The notes beneath the pieces are model-generated. The model worked only from the letters and a program-made list of their open reading frames with translations, searched no databases and was not told where the DNA came from. A stretch of 64,000 nucleotides of DNA, taken from the NCBI RefSeq assembly GCF_003732705.1, contig NZ_MOBR01000008.1, positions 124,001-188,000 of the forward strand. The letters are read 5' to 3'. The stretch's first letter is position 1. Each line of letters starts with the position of its first letter. The DNA comes from Pseudomonas frederiksbergensis. Its GTDB lineage: Bacteria; Pseudomonadota; Gammaproteobacteria; Pseudomonadales; Pseudomonadaceae. The position numbers were made by a program, and so were the translations under genes. This document shows, in pieces, positions 56,020-64,000 of this stretch.

Positions 56020-57234
56020 TCACTCCTTCGTCAAATCCACCAACGGCGCCTGCCTTACCTCAGTCGCCCGCCCACCCTGAATTTCATTCACCCGCGTCAA
56101 CGCCTTATCCACAGCCCCTTTATCCGCCAGCAAGCTGTAATGAATCTGGAACTGTTTCTGCTCTTTCACCCCAATCGTCGGCACCAAACCCAGTGGTCGT
56201 TGATACCGGCGGTTGTAGGAAAAACTCGTCCCCGGCTCAAGCCCGGTGACATACCCCTGGCCCTGGGTATCGGTGTTTTTCCACAACGAGAACACCGGCA
56301 ACTGCTGAGTATTGAACCCAACCGAAACTCCGAGGCTACCAGCCTTGTTATGCAGCACGGTCAGCGTGTCGCCCTTGGCATCGCCGTACGGCACGACGTT
56401 GTAAACGGTTTCGTCGTAATCCTTGGTCGGTGCGCGGTAGGTCTGCCAGTCCGGCAAATCGCCCTTGGCCTTGTCGTTGAACGGCGAAACCTGCTTCACC
56501 GGCGCGGCAAACCGGGCGCCTTGCTCCAGGAACGGAGTGCTGAAGTTACTGTGGTACAGCGCCTGGTATTCCTTTGGATAGTCGCCGTTGTTGGTCAGTG
56601 TGTCGTTGAGGGAAAACGCCACACTGCCGGGCTCGGTGACCAGTTCTGTCTGCACCGAGAAATCGACTTTCTTGAACGCCTGCTCCTTCAATTCGCCGCG
56701 CAGGCTGATGGCGTACGGTGGTTTTTCGTCGATGTGCAGCGTGACTTTGCTGGCCGGGATGTTGGCGGCGCGGCCGTGCAGGGTCAGCAGTTCGCCGTTG
56801 TCCATGCCGGGGTGGCCGACCCATTCGTAGCCGCAGCGAGCGACGAGTTCGTTGAAGCCCTCGAGCCAGCCCAGACCACCGCGACCGTTGAGTTCAATGA
56901 AGGATGGATTGACCACGTCCTTGACCGGCGAATCCCAGCCCATGCGCACATTGCCTACAGACGCTTGTAGGACGTTCATCCCGCGAGTCGGCACCACCGA
57001 GAGTTTCAACGTGCCGTTATCGATGTCGACGAGGCTGACGCCCTCCTGCCGACCGCCGTGCAGGGTGCGCAGGGTCACGGAGAAAGGTTTGTCGGTTTTC
57101 ACGCCGAGTTGTTGACTGGTGATCTGCCAGTTCTGGGCGGCTTTGTCGGTGTCGAGCAGGACGTAATCCCAGGCCATGGCGTGGGAGGCAGCGGACAGCG
57201 CGCTGAGGGCAACGAGGAGTTTGAGCGGGGTCAT
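56020..57234 (-). CDS. DUF4432 family protein (aldose 1-epimerase-like), secreted
   Basis: A 404-residue protein with a signal peptide (ALSAASHAMA|WD). The body matches the DUF4432 galactose mutarotase-like fold: LVDIDNGTLKLSVVPTRGMN, GWLEGFNELVARCGYEWVGHPG, and LTLHGRAANIPASKV with a catalytic-type histidine. Substrate is unknown. It converges with yifB, leaving six bases between the stops. The ATG at 57232-57234 was chosen because it begins the signal peptide; the longer open frame runs into a REPIN. Confidence 0.87.
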   Translation of the reverse strand: MTPLKLLVALSALSAASHAMAWDYVLLDTDKAAQNWQITSQQLGVKTDKPFSVTLRTLHGGRQEGVSLVDIDNGTLKLSVVPTRGMNVLQASVGNVRMGWDSPVKDVVNPSFIELNGRGGLGWLEGFNELVARCGYEWVGHPGMDNGELLTLHGRAANIPASKVTLHIDEKPPYAISLRGELKEQAFKKVDFSVQTELVTEPGSVAFSLNDTLTNNGDYPKEYQALYHSNFSTPFLEQGARFAAPVKQVSPFNDKAKGDLPDWQTYRAPTKDYDETVYNVVPYGDAKGDTLTVLHNKAGSLGVSVGFNTQQLPVFSLWKNTDTQGQGYVTGLEPGTSFSYNRRYQRPLGLVPTIGVKEQKQFQIHYSLLADKGAVDKALTRVNEIQGGRATEVRQAPLVDLTKE

Positions 57235-57371
57235 GGGAGGAGCCTTTCTTGGAGTTGTGCCATTTTTATAGACTTGCTGAAACGATTCATCAAGCTTAAA
57301 AAGCACTATACCGTAGGCAAATTGATGGTGATGCGGGTTTGGGGGGTTAAACCTTGGGAATTGAGTCGATA

Positions 57372-57468
57372 CCTTCGCGAGCAAGCCCGCTCCCACATTG
57401 GATCTTCAGTGTTCACAAATTCTGTGTTCACCACTGGTCCAATGTGGGAGCGGGCTTGCTCGCGAAGG
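57372..57468. repeat. REPIN (GTGGGAGCGGGCTTGCTCGCGA class)
   Basis: CCTTCGCGAGCAAGCCCGCT and inverted AGCGGGCTTGCTCGCGAAGG with a spacer that contains TGTTCACAAATTCTGTGTTC. It lies between the chemoreceptor stop and the DUF4432 gene. Confidence 0.88.
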
Positions 57469-57484
57469 CTATCTCAGCAGCGCC

Positions 57485-59461
57485 TCAGCGAAAACGATCA
57501 ACCTCATGCCGCAAATCCGCCGCCAGCGATTCCAGCTCCTTGGCAGTGATAGCCAGATTGGAAACAACTTCCCGCTGCTCACTGTTGGCCAGCGCAATGC
57601 TCTGCAAATTGCTGCTGAGCAACGTCGCGGTGCTGCTCTGCTCCTGGGTCGCGGTGGTGATCGCCGCAAACTGCTGACCCGCCGAACGACTTTGCTCATC
57701 AATCCGCGCCAGTGCCGAGGCGACGTTGGCATTACGGGACAGGCCTTCCTGCATCAGCAGGTTGCCCTGCTCCATGGTGCTGATGGCGTTGCCAGTTTCC
57801 TGCTGGATGCTTTGGATCATCCCGGAGATTTCATCGGTCGCTTCACGGGTGCGTGAAGCCAGGTTGCGCACTTCATCGGCCACCACCGCAAAACCACGGC
57901 CCTGCTCGCCCGCACGGGCGGCTTCGATGGCGGCGTTCAGTGCCAGCAGGTTGGTCTGGTCGGCAATCGCGGTAATCACCCCGACGATGCCGCCAATTTC
58001 CTGGGAGCGTTGGCCGAGGGTGTTGATGACGGTCGCGGTGCTGTTCAACGCGCCAGCGATTTGCTCCAGCGAGGAAGAAGCTTCCTGCATCGACGTACGA
58101 CCAATCTGTGTTTGCTGTGCGTTTTCCTGAGCCATGCGCTGGGTGTTGCTCATGTTGTCGGCGATGTTCAGGGAGGTGGCGCTGAACTCTTCGACGGCGC
58201 CGGCCATGCTGGTGATTTCGCCGGACTGCTGCTCCATCCCTTCATAAGCACCACCGGACAAACCGGACAGGGCCTGGGCGCGGCTGTTGACCTCTTCCGA
58301 CGCCTTGCGGATGTGCTCGACCATGGTCGACAGGGCCTGGCTCATCTGGTTGAAGGCCCGGGCCAACTGGCCGATTTCGTCGTTGCTCGACACGTTCAAA
58401 CGCACGCTCAAATCACCGGCGCCCAAGGCTTCGGCCTGCCGCACCAGATCCCCTAGCGGCGCCAGTTTGCTGCGCAGCAACCAGACCGCCGAACCCACCG
58501 CGATCAACATCGCCAGCAGACTGCCGACAGCCAATTGAATGCCGACGCTCCAGGTCACAGCGCTGATTTCGGCTTTCGGCATGCTCGCCACCACTGACCA
58601 CGGCCCGCCTTCGAATGGCACCGCAAGGCTGTAGAAATCTTCCGACGTGTCGCTCCAGAACTCGCCTTTACCCGGCGTCTTCGCCAAAGCAGTCATGGTA
58701 GGGACCGCTTTATCCAACGCTTGCACGCCAGCAATCGGCACCAGCCACTTGCCCTGCTCATCCAGCAACGCCAGGGAGCCGGTCTTGCCGATGCGGAAGC
58801 GTTTCAAGTTCTCGAACTGCGCGTTCTGCGCGTCGGTGTAATCGAATCCTACGAACAGCACGGCAATCACCTTACCCCCCGAGTCCCGCACGGGGGTGTA
58901 CTGAGTCATGTAGGAGCGTTCGAACAACAAGGCGCGACCGACGTAGCTCTGCCCGGCGATCAAGCGTGCGTAGGCCGGGTGAGCGTGGTCCAGCAAGGTG
59001 CCGATGGCCCGAGTGCCGTCCTGTTTGCTCAGGGAAGTGCTGACCCGAACGAAGTCTTCACCGCTACGCACAAACAACGTGGCAACGCCGGCGGTCATTT
59101 GCTTGAACTCGTCAACTTCCTTGAAGTTGTTGTTCAACACTTCGCTGCCCAGGTGCAGGCCCGGGGTCTGCACGCCAGCCACGGTCACTGGCTCATCCGG
59201 GTGCACGCTGAGGCCGGCGCTGAAGCGCTTCTCGAACAACCCGCTCAGGCGCTGGGTGCTTTCCCGCAGCGTGCCGTGAAAGGTGCTGAGCTGATCGGCG
59301 AGCAAGCGGGCCTCACTGGCCAGGTGTTCCTCACGGGTGGCGAGGTTAGCGGTGTCCAGCGAGCGCAGGGCGAACACGGTGCTGCCGCTGATGACAATCG
59401 CCAGGATCACGGCAAGCGCGAGACCAAGCTGTGAGGCGATCCGGGCACGGGGATGAGACAT
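57485..59461 (-). CDS. Methyl-accepting chemotaxis protein with a Cache-type sensor
   Basis: A 658-residue transmembrane chemoreceptor. Helix 1 is at about 12-32, the periplasmic sensor (about 33-305) has the Cache_3/Cache_2 pattern ([38 protein letters not shown]), helix 2 at about 315-335 leads into a HAMP domain, and the signalling hairpin carries [19 protein letters not shown]. No C-terminal CheR pentapeptide is present. The ATG at 59459-59461 has AGGAG five bases before it. Ligand unknown; the sensor type is common for small organic acids. Confidence 0.93.
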   Translation of the reverse strand: MSHPRARIASQLGLALAVILAIVISGSTVFALRSLDTANLATREEHLASEARLLADQLSTFHGTLRESTQRLSGLFEKRFSAGLSVHPDEPVTVAGVQTPGLHLGSEVLNNNFKEVDEFKQMTAGVATLFVRSGEDFVRVSTSLSKQDGTRAIGTLLDHAHPAYARLIAGQSYVGRALLFERSYMTQYTPVRDSGGKVIAVLFVGFDYTDAQNAQFENLKRFRIGKTGSLALLDEQGKWLVPIAGVQALDKAVPTMTALAKTPGKGEFWSDTSEDFYSLAVPFEGGPWSVVASMPKAEISAVTWSVGIQLAVGSLLAMLIAVGSAVWLLRSKLAPLGDLVRQAEALGAGDLSVRLNVSSNDEIGQLARAFNQMSQALSTMVEHIRKASEEVNSRAQALSGLSGGAYEGMEQQSGEITSMAGAVEEFSATSLNIADNMSNTQRMAQENAQQTQIGRTSMQEASSSLEQIAGALNSTATVINTLGQRSQEIGGIVGVITAIADQTNLLALNAAIEAARAGEQGRGFAVVADEVRNLASRTREATDEISGMIQSIQQETGNAISTMEQGNLLMQEGLSRNANVASALARIDEQSRSAGQQFAAITTATQEQSSTATLLSSNLQSIALANSEQREVVSNLAITAKELESLAADLRHEVDRFR

Positions 59462-59631
59462 GACAGCTCCTGGCCGAGCAACCGGATCCTCCTTGATCCG
59501 ATCACTCAGCAAAATTTCTAATAAGGGGACAAACGCGGAACCTGCACGAAGGTCCCACCTGCAGATTTTCGGCAGCAAACCTGAATACTTGAGTCATGGG
59601 CCAGGTTATAGCGCAGGGCCACTATATCGAT

Positions 59632-60552
59632 TCAGCTCAGGCGTTCAACGTCCGGCAATTCCATGGCCCGCACTTCGCCCTGTAGGAAATCACTGAGCCG
59701 GCGCATGCGCTCACCGCCGGGGCGGGTTTTCGGCCAGACCAGGTAATATTTCTCACCGCTGGCGACGGCGGTCGGCCACGGCAAACTCAGACGCCCCTGA
59801 GCCACGTCTTCGGCCACCATCAGCAGATCCCCCATCGACACGCCATAACCCCGTGCAGCGGCGATCATGCCCAGCTCCAGGGTGTCGAACACCTGCCCGC
59901 CCTTGAGCGACACCTGATCGGCCAGGCCCATGCGCTCCAGCCAATTGCGCCAATCACGACGGTCCGGTGCCGGGTGCAGCAGTTCGGTGGTGGCCAGCCG
60001 TGCAACGTCCCAAGGCTGATCGTCCAGCAAGTTGGGGGCACCCACCGGGATCAGCTCTTCGGGGAACAGCATGGTCGTCTCCCAATCCGGTGGGAAATTG
60101 CCTCGGCTGAGGATCACCGCGCAGTCGAAGGGTTCGTGGTTGAAGTCCACGGTGTCGATGTCCATCCAGGCGCTGGTCAGTTGCACCTCGTTGCCCGGTT
60201 GCAGATGGCGGAAGCGACTGAGCCGCGCCAGCAGCCAGCGCATGGTCAGGGTGGAAGGGGCTTTCATGCGCAGGATGTCGTCTTCGGCGCGCAACGTATT
60301 GCAGGCGCGTTCCAGCGCGGTGAAGCCTTCGCGGATGCCCGGCAGGATCAGCCGCGCCGACTCGGTCAATTGCAGGTTGCGACCGCTGCGGTGAAACAGC
60401 CGACAGGCGAAATGCTCTTCGAGCGTACGAATATGCCGACTGACCGCACTTTGGGTAATCGACAGTTCTTCAGCGGCACGGGTGAACGAACTGTGCCGCG
60501 CCGCCGCTTCGAATGCGCGCAGGGCATACAAGGGAGGAAGACGACGAGACAT
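59632..60552 (-). CDS. LysR-family transcriptional regulator (GcvA-like)
   Basis: A 306-residue regulator with an N-terminal winged helix-turn-helix (LPPLYALRAFEAAARHSSFTRAAEELSIT) and a C-terminal substrate-binding domain. The start matches GcvA-type proteins. It is divergent from the MATE pump gene, 152 bases away, and may control it, although LysR proteins of this class often act on amino acid genes. ATG at 60550-60552; a longer in-frame extension overlaps the intergenic region and is not supported. Confidence 0.9.
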   Translation of the reverse strand: MSRRLPPLYALRAFEAAARHSSFTRAAEELSITQSAVSRHIRTLEEHFACRLFHRSGRNLQLTESARLILPGIREGFTALERACNTLRAEDDILRMKAPSTLTMRWLLARLSRFRHLQPGNEVQLTSAWMDIDTVDFNHEPFDCAVILSRGNFPPDWETTMLFPEELIPVGAPNLLDDQPWDVARLATTELLHPAPDRRDWRNWLERMGLADQVSLKGGQVFDTLELGMIAAARGYGVSMGDLLMVAEDVAQGRLSLPWPTAVASGEKYYLVWPKTRPGGERMRRLSDFLQGEVRAMELPDVERLS

Positions 60553-60704
60553 GCAGAAAGCTCCTATAGCGGGATTTGGCAAACTTATCAGAAACCCTGC
60601 TGGATGAGTTTTAATCATGCCACCCATCCTTTTTATCCCTTTGTGCAAACCCCGCAGAGCGCCGAGAATCGAGCCTTCCCCGTTCACTCTGCCAATGGAG
60701 CGTG

Positions 60705-62108
60705 ATGACCATGCAGCATCCAGCACGTACCGAACTCTGGGCCATCCTGCGGCTGGCGGGGCCGTTGATTGCCTCGCAGTTGGCGCACATGTTGATGGTC
60801 CTCACCGACACCTTGATGATGGCGCGCCTGAGCCCCGAGGCGCTGGCCGGCGGTGGCCTGGGCGCGGCGACTTACTCGTTCGTGTCGATTTTCTGCATCG
60901 GCGTGATTGCGGCGGTCGGCACGCTGGTGGCGATTCGAAAAGGCGCCAACGATATCGTCGGCGCGGCACGGCTGACTCAAGCCGGGTTGTGGCTGGCGTG
61001 GTTGATGGCGCTGGTGGCCGGTTTGCTGCTGTGGAACCTCAAACCGGTGTTGCTGATGTTTGGCCAGACCGAAACCAACGTGCACTCCGCCGGGCTGTTC
61101 CTGACGTTCCTGCCGTTCGCCCTGCCCGGCTACCTGAGCTTCATGGCCCTGCGCGGTTTCACCAGCGCCATCGGCCGGGCAACGCCCGTGATGGTGATCA
61201 GCCTGTGCGGCACCGTGGCCAACTTCGCCCTGAACTATGCGTTCATCACCGGCATGTTCGGCTTGCCGAAAATGGGTCTGGTGGGGATTGGCCTGGTGAC
61301 CGCGATTGTTGCCAACCTGATGGCTGTAGCCCTGGCGCTGCACATTCGGCGGCATCCGGCTTACGACGCTTATCCATTGCGCCAGGGCCTGTCGCGGCCG
61401 AACCGCCAGTACCTGAAAGAACTGTGGCGCCTGGGCCTGCCGATTGGCGGCACCTACGCGGTGGAAGTCGGATTGTTCGCCTTCGCGGCACTGTGCATGG
61501 GCACCATGGGCAGCACGCAACTGGCGGCGCATCAGATTGCCCTGCAGATTGTCTCGGTGGCGTTCATGGTGCCGGCGGGGTTGTCGTATGCGATCACCAT
61601 GCGCATCGGCCAGCATTACGGCGCCGGGCAATTGCTCGATGCGCGGCTGTCCGGGCGGGTCGGGATCGCGTTTGGCGGTGCCTCGATGGTCGCTTTCGCC
61701 ATGGTCTTCTGGCTGTTGCCCAATCAGTTAATCGGCTTGTTCCTCGATCACAACGACCCGGCCTTCCGCCCGGTCATCGACCTGGCCGTGAGCCTGTTGG
61801 CGGTGGCGGCGTGGTTCGAGCTGTTCGACGGCACGCAAACCATCGCCATGGGCTGCATCCGTGGTCTCAAGGATGCCAAGACCACGTTCCTGGTCGGGCT
61901 GGGTTGCTACTGGCTGATCGGCGCGCCGGCGGCGTGGGTGATGGCGTTCAACTTGAACTGGGGGCCGACGGGGGTCTGGTGGGGTCTGGCGCTGGGACTG
62001 GCGTGTGCGGCGGTGAGTCTGACGCTGGCGTTTGAGTGGAAGATGAAGCGGATGATTCGGCGTGAGCCGGCGGTGCAGGCCAGTTTCAGGGTGATTCAGC
62101 CGGATTAG
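60705..62108 (+). CDS. MATE-family multidrug efflux transporter (NorM/PmpM type)
   Basis: A 467-residue inner-membrane antiporter with twelve hydrophobic helices in two homologous halves. Typical segments are AGPLIASQLAHMLMVLTDTLMMARL at the start and, in the second half, GLPIGGTYAVEVGLFAFAALCMG, plus AAHQIALQIVSVAFMVPAGL. In P. aeruginosa the gene in this position encodes PmpM, which exports fluoroquinolones and cationic compounds with protons. GGAG lies before ATG 60705; a GTG at 60702 and an ATG at 60711 are alternatives. Confidence 0.92.
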   Translation: MTMQHPARTELWAILRLAGPLIASQLAHMLMVLTDTLMMARLSPEALAGGGLGAATYSFVSIFCIGVIAAVGTLVAIRKGANDIVGAARLTQAGLWLAWLMALVAGLLLWNLKPVLLMFGQTETNVHSAGLFLTFLPFALPGYLSFMALRGFTSAIGRATPVMVISLCGTVANFALNYAFITGMFGLPKMGLVGIGLVTAIVANLMAVALALHIRRHPAYDAYPLRQGLSRPNRQYLKELWRLGLPIGGTYAVEVGLFAFAALCMGTMGSTQLAAHQIALQIVSVAFMVPAGLSYAITMRIGQHYGAGQLLDARLSGRVGIAFGGASMVAFAMVFWLLPNQLIGLFLDHNDPAFRPVIDLAVSLLAVAAWFELFDGTQTIAMGCIRGLKDAKTTFLVGLGCYWLIGAPAAWVMAFNLNWGPTGVWWGLALGLACAAVSLTLAFEWKMKRMIRREPAVQASFRVIQPD

Positions 62109-62113
62109 GATCC

Positions 62114-62206
62114 CTGTAGGAGCGAGGCTTGCCCGCGAAGGCGTCATGTCAGTTAACAAAGATGTCGACTGATACGACGCCTTCGCGGGCAAGCCTCGCT
62201 CCTACA
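62114..62206. repeat. REPIN (GTAGGAGCGAGGCTTGCCCGCGA class)
   Basis: CTGTAGGAGCGAGGCTTGCC and inverted GGCAAGCCTCGCTCCTACA around a 45-base spacer, filling the gap between the convergent MATE and GGDEF/EAL genes. Confidence 0.88.
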
Positions 62207-62216
62207 AGGGTCGGCG

Positions 62217-63890
62217 CTAGCTCACGATGTCGAGGACGGGCTGCTGGCTGCTGCCGAAGGTCAGGTATTCAACCAATTCCGCCAACGGCAACGGCTTGCT
62301 GATCAGATAACCCTGCACCTGATCACACCCAAACCCACGCAACAAATCCAGCTGCTCCGGGGTTTCCACGCCTTCGGCCACCACTTCCAGATTGAGGTTG
62401 TGCGCCAGGTTGATCATCGCGTGCACCAGTTTGCGATTTTCTTCCCGTTGCTCCATGCCGCCGACAAAGCTCTTGTCGATCTTCAGCAAGGTAATCGGCA
62501 GGCTGTTGAGGTGCACAAACGACGAGAATCCGGTGCCGAAGTCGTCGAGGGAGAAACGCACACCGAGGCGCCCGAGCGCGTCCATGGTCTGCTTGACCAG
62601 ATCGCTGCGGCGCATCACTGCGGTTTCGGTCAGTTCGAATTCCAGCCATTGCGCTTCAACGCCGCGTTCGGCGATCAAACGGCTGAGAGTCGAGAGTAAC
62701 TGGCTGTCCTGGAACTGCCGGAACGACAGGTTGATCGCCATGTGCAACGCCGGCAAACCCCGTTCGCGCAACGCCTGCATGTCGCGTAGAGCCCGGGAAA
62801 TCACCCAGTAACCCAGCGGCACGATCAACCCACTTTGTTCGGCCAGCGGCACGAACTCGCTTGGCGGCAGCAACCCCCGTTCGGCATGGCGCCAGCGCAC
62901 CAGGGCTTCGAGGCCGACGATCTGGCCGTCCTCCAGATTCAGGCGTGGCTGGTAATGCAGTTCCAGCTCATCGCGACGCAAGGCTCGGCGCAGTTCGCTT
63001 TCCAGGTCGGCGACGCTGCGGGCATTGCGGTTGATGCGTTCGTTGAAAATATGAAAGGTGCAGCCCTGGGTGCTTTTAGCCTGCTGCATGGCGATGTGCG
63101 CGTGCCACATCAACGGGTCAGCGCCGGCCTGGGCCCGGGCGTGGGCAATCCCGAGGCTGGAGCCGATCAACAGGCTTTCGCCATCGATCCAATAAGGTTC
63201 GGCCAGCGCTTCGGTGATGCGTTCAGCCATCCACTCGGCCCGTTGCGGCGCGCGGCGGGTGTCGATCAGCAGGGCAAATTCATCGCTGCCGAGGCGCGCC
63301 AGTTGATCGCCAGCCTCAAGCTGGCTTTTGAGCCGCGCGACCACTTGCAGGATCAACCGGTCGCCAGCCTGATGGCCGAGGGCATCGTTGGCATAACGGA
63401 AGTTATCGAGGTCGAGGTGACCGAGGGCCAGGCCGCGACCGTCGTTTTCCGCCAGGCGCGCCGCCAGCAGGGTCTGGAAACCCTGGCGGTTGGCGATGCC
63501 GGTCAGCGGGTCTTGCTCGGCCAGGCGTTGCAGGGTGTTTTCCAGCACGCCGCGCTCGCGTACATGGCGCAGGCACCGGCGCAACATGCCAGGGTCGAGC
63601 AGATCGCGCACCAGCCAATCACTCACGCCGTCGGGCGGGGTCAACGGCTCATGTTCGAGCAGCAACACCGTCGGCAGGCTGCAACGGCCGGGCGCGGGCT
63701 GGAGCGTCGGGATCGTCAACAACACCGCGCTGCGGTTGTCTTCGAACAAACTACTGACCGACTCCCAACTCGGCGCGCTGATCAGCACTGCCGAGCTCCC
63801 CATTGGAGCCAGACACTCGCGCAACAACGCTGCCCACGCCGGCTCTTCGGCCAGTAGCAGCAAACGCAAGGGTTCGACAGGCGTAGACAA
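62217..63890 (-). CDS. GGDEF/EAL-domain cyclic-di-GMP phosphodiesterase (ProE-like)
   Basis: A 557-residue cytoplasmic protein: a receiver-like N-domain (1-115) without the usual phosphoacceptor pattern, a GGDEF domain (about 120-285) and an EAL domain (about 297-545). The GGDEF site is GSDEF (201-205) and there is no RxxD inhibitory site, so cyclase activity is doubtful. The EAL domain is complete: EAL (328-330), NLSF (387-390), ELTET (419-423), DDFGTG (449-454), K470 and EGVET (506-510), so it should hydrolyse cyclic-di-GMP. The start is a TTG (63888-63890) with GGGAG five bases upstream; no ATG fits. In P. aeruginosa the equivalent gene is proE, which limits exopolysaccharide. Confidence 0.9.
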   Translation of the reverse strand: MSTPVEPLRLLLLAEEPAWAALLRECLAPMGSSAVLISAPSWESVSSLFEDNRSAVLLTIPTLQPAPGRCSLPTVLLLEHEPLTPPDGVSDWLVRDLLDPGMLRRCLRHVRERGVLENTLQRLAEQDPLTGIANRQGFQTLLAARLAENDGRGLALGHLDLDNFRYANDALGHQAGDRLILQVVARLKSQLEAGDQLARLGSDEFALLIDTRRAPQRAEWMAERITEALAEPYWIDGESLLIGSSLGIAHARAQAGADPLMWHAHIAMQQAKSTQGCTFHIFNERINRNARSVADLESELRRALRRDELELHYQPRLNLEDGQIVGLEALVRWRHAERGLLPPSEFVPLAEQSGLIVPLGYWVISRALRDMQALRERGLPALHMAINLSFRQFQDSQLLSTLSRLIAERGVEAQWLEFELTETAVMRRSDLVKQTMDALGRLGVRFSLDDFGTGFSSFVHLNSLPITLLKIDKSFVGGMEQREENRKLVHAMINLAHNLNLEVVAEGVETPEQLDLLRGFGCDQVQGYLISKPLPLAELVEYLTFGSSQQPVLDIVS

Positions 63891-64000
63891 GCTAGCTCCC
63901 TAGACTCTGCAATAGATGTAGGCGGCGGGCATTATGCCGCGCCAATAACCAATGACCAACTGGCCCGGGTTATCAAACGCGGTTTTGTATCCGGAATACG

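Overview
The window is chromosomal DNA of a fluorescent pseudomonad, most likely of the Pseudomonas fluorescens group. The evidence is the high GC content, codon use dominated by CTG and GCC, many REP/REPIN palindromes of the two classes typical of this group (cores GTGGGAGCGGGCTTGCTCGCGA-like and GATCGTTCCCACGCTC-like), and a gene order that from memory closely follows the Pseudomonas aeruginosa rho-to-proE segment. No rRNA, tRNA, CRISPR array, complete insertion sequence or prophage is visible.

Layout. 1-5.7 kb: the rho gene (runs off the left edge), trxA, and an FCD-type regulator divergent from a four-gene polar amino acid ABC importer. 5.9-10.9 kb: polyphosphate metabolism (ppx convergent with hemB-ppk1). 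11-16.3 kb: a DedA protein, a fatty acid hydroxylase/sterol desaturase-like protein, elbB, a DUF188 protein and an iron permease fused to a cytochrome c domain. 16.4-21.2 kb: an envelope operon with two paralogous lipoproteins (COG3014), a YcfL-like lipoprotein, LpoB and a CsgG/LpoB-like protein. 21.4-26.9 kb: a LysE exporter, a foreign-looking ATPase/DUF4276 pair that resembles OLD/PARIS-type phage defence, an MscS channel, the ABC-F protein YheS and a TIGR02444 protein. 26.9-37.4 kb: the alginate/heme regulatory block algP, FKBP isomerase, algQ(rsd), dsbB, hemY-hemX-hemD-hemC, algR and argH, with no sensor kinase gene between algR and argH. 37.5-48.3 kb: a glutathione S-transferase, small conserved proteins, cyaA, rnk, cyaY, then the conserved run lptM-lysA-dapF-DUF484-xerC-HAD phosphatase. 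48.6-52 kb: sutA, a YjbQ protein, amtB-glnK with a recognisable NtrC/sigma-54 control region, and ubiK. 52.1-54.5 kb: an accessory insertion between ubiK and yifB. 54.5-64 kb: yifB, a DUF4432 protein, a chemoreceptor, a LysR regulator divergent from a MATE efflux pump, and a GGDEF/EAL phosphodiesterase.

The most interesting signals are in the accessory stretch between ubiK and yifB. There is an unannotated 33-residue amphipathic peptide gene with a perfect Shine-Dalgarno sequence and its own UUCG terminator. About 400 bases away, on the opposite strand, is a candidate 90-nt small RNA ending in a strong terminator, whose 5' end can pair at 18 of 19 positions with the peptide mRNA 73-91 nt upstream of its start codon. 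This is the architecture of the type I toxin-antitoxin pairs tisB/istR, shoB/ohsC and zorO/orzO. The same stretch holds a BRO-N protein gene preceded by a 76-nt three-way-junction RNA structure, and an orphan HigA antitoxin. Elsewhere, rnk has a leader with mutually exclusive terminator and anti-terminator pairings, and the ATPase/DUF4276 pair is a good defence candidate.
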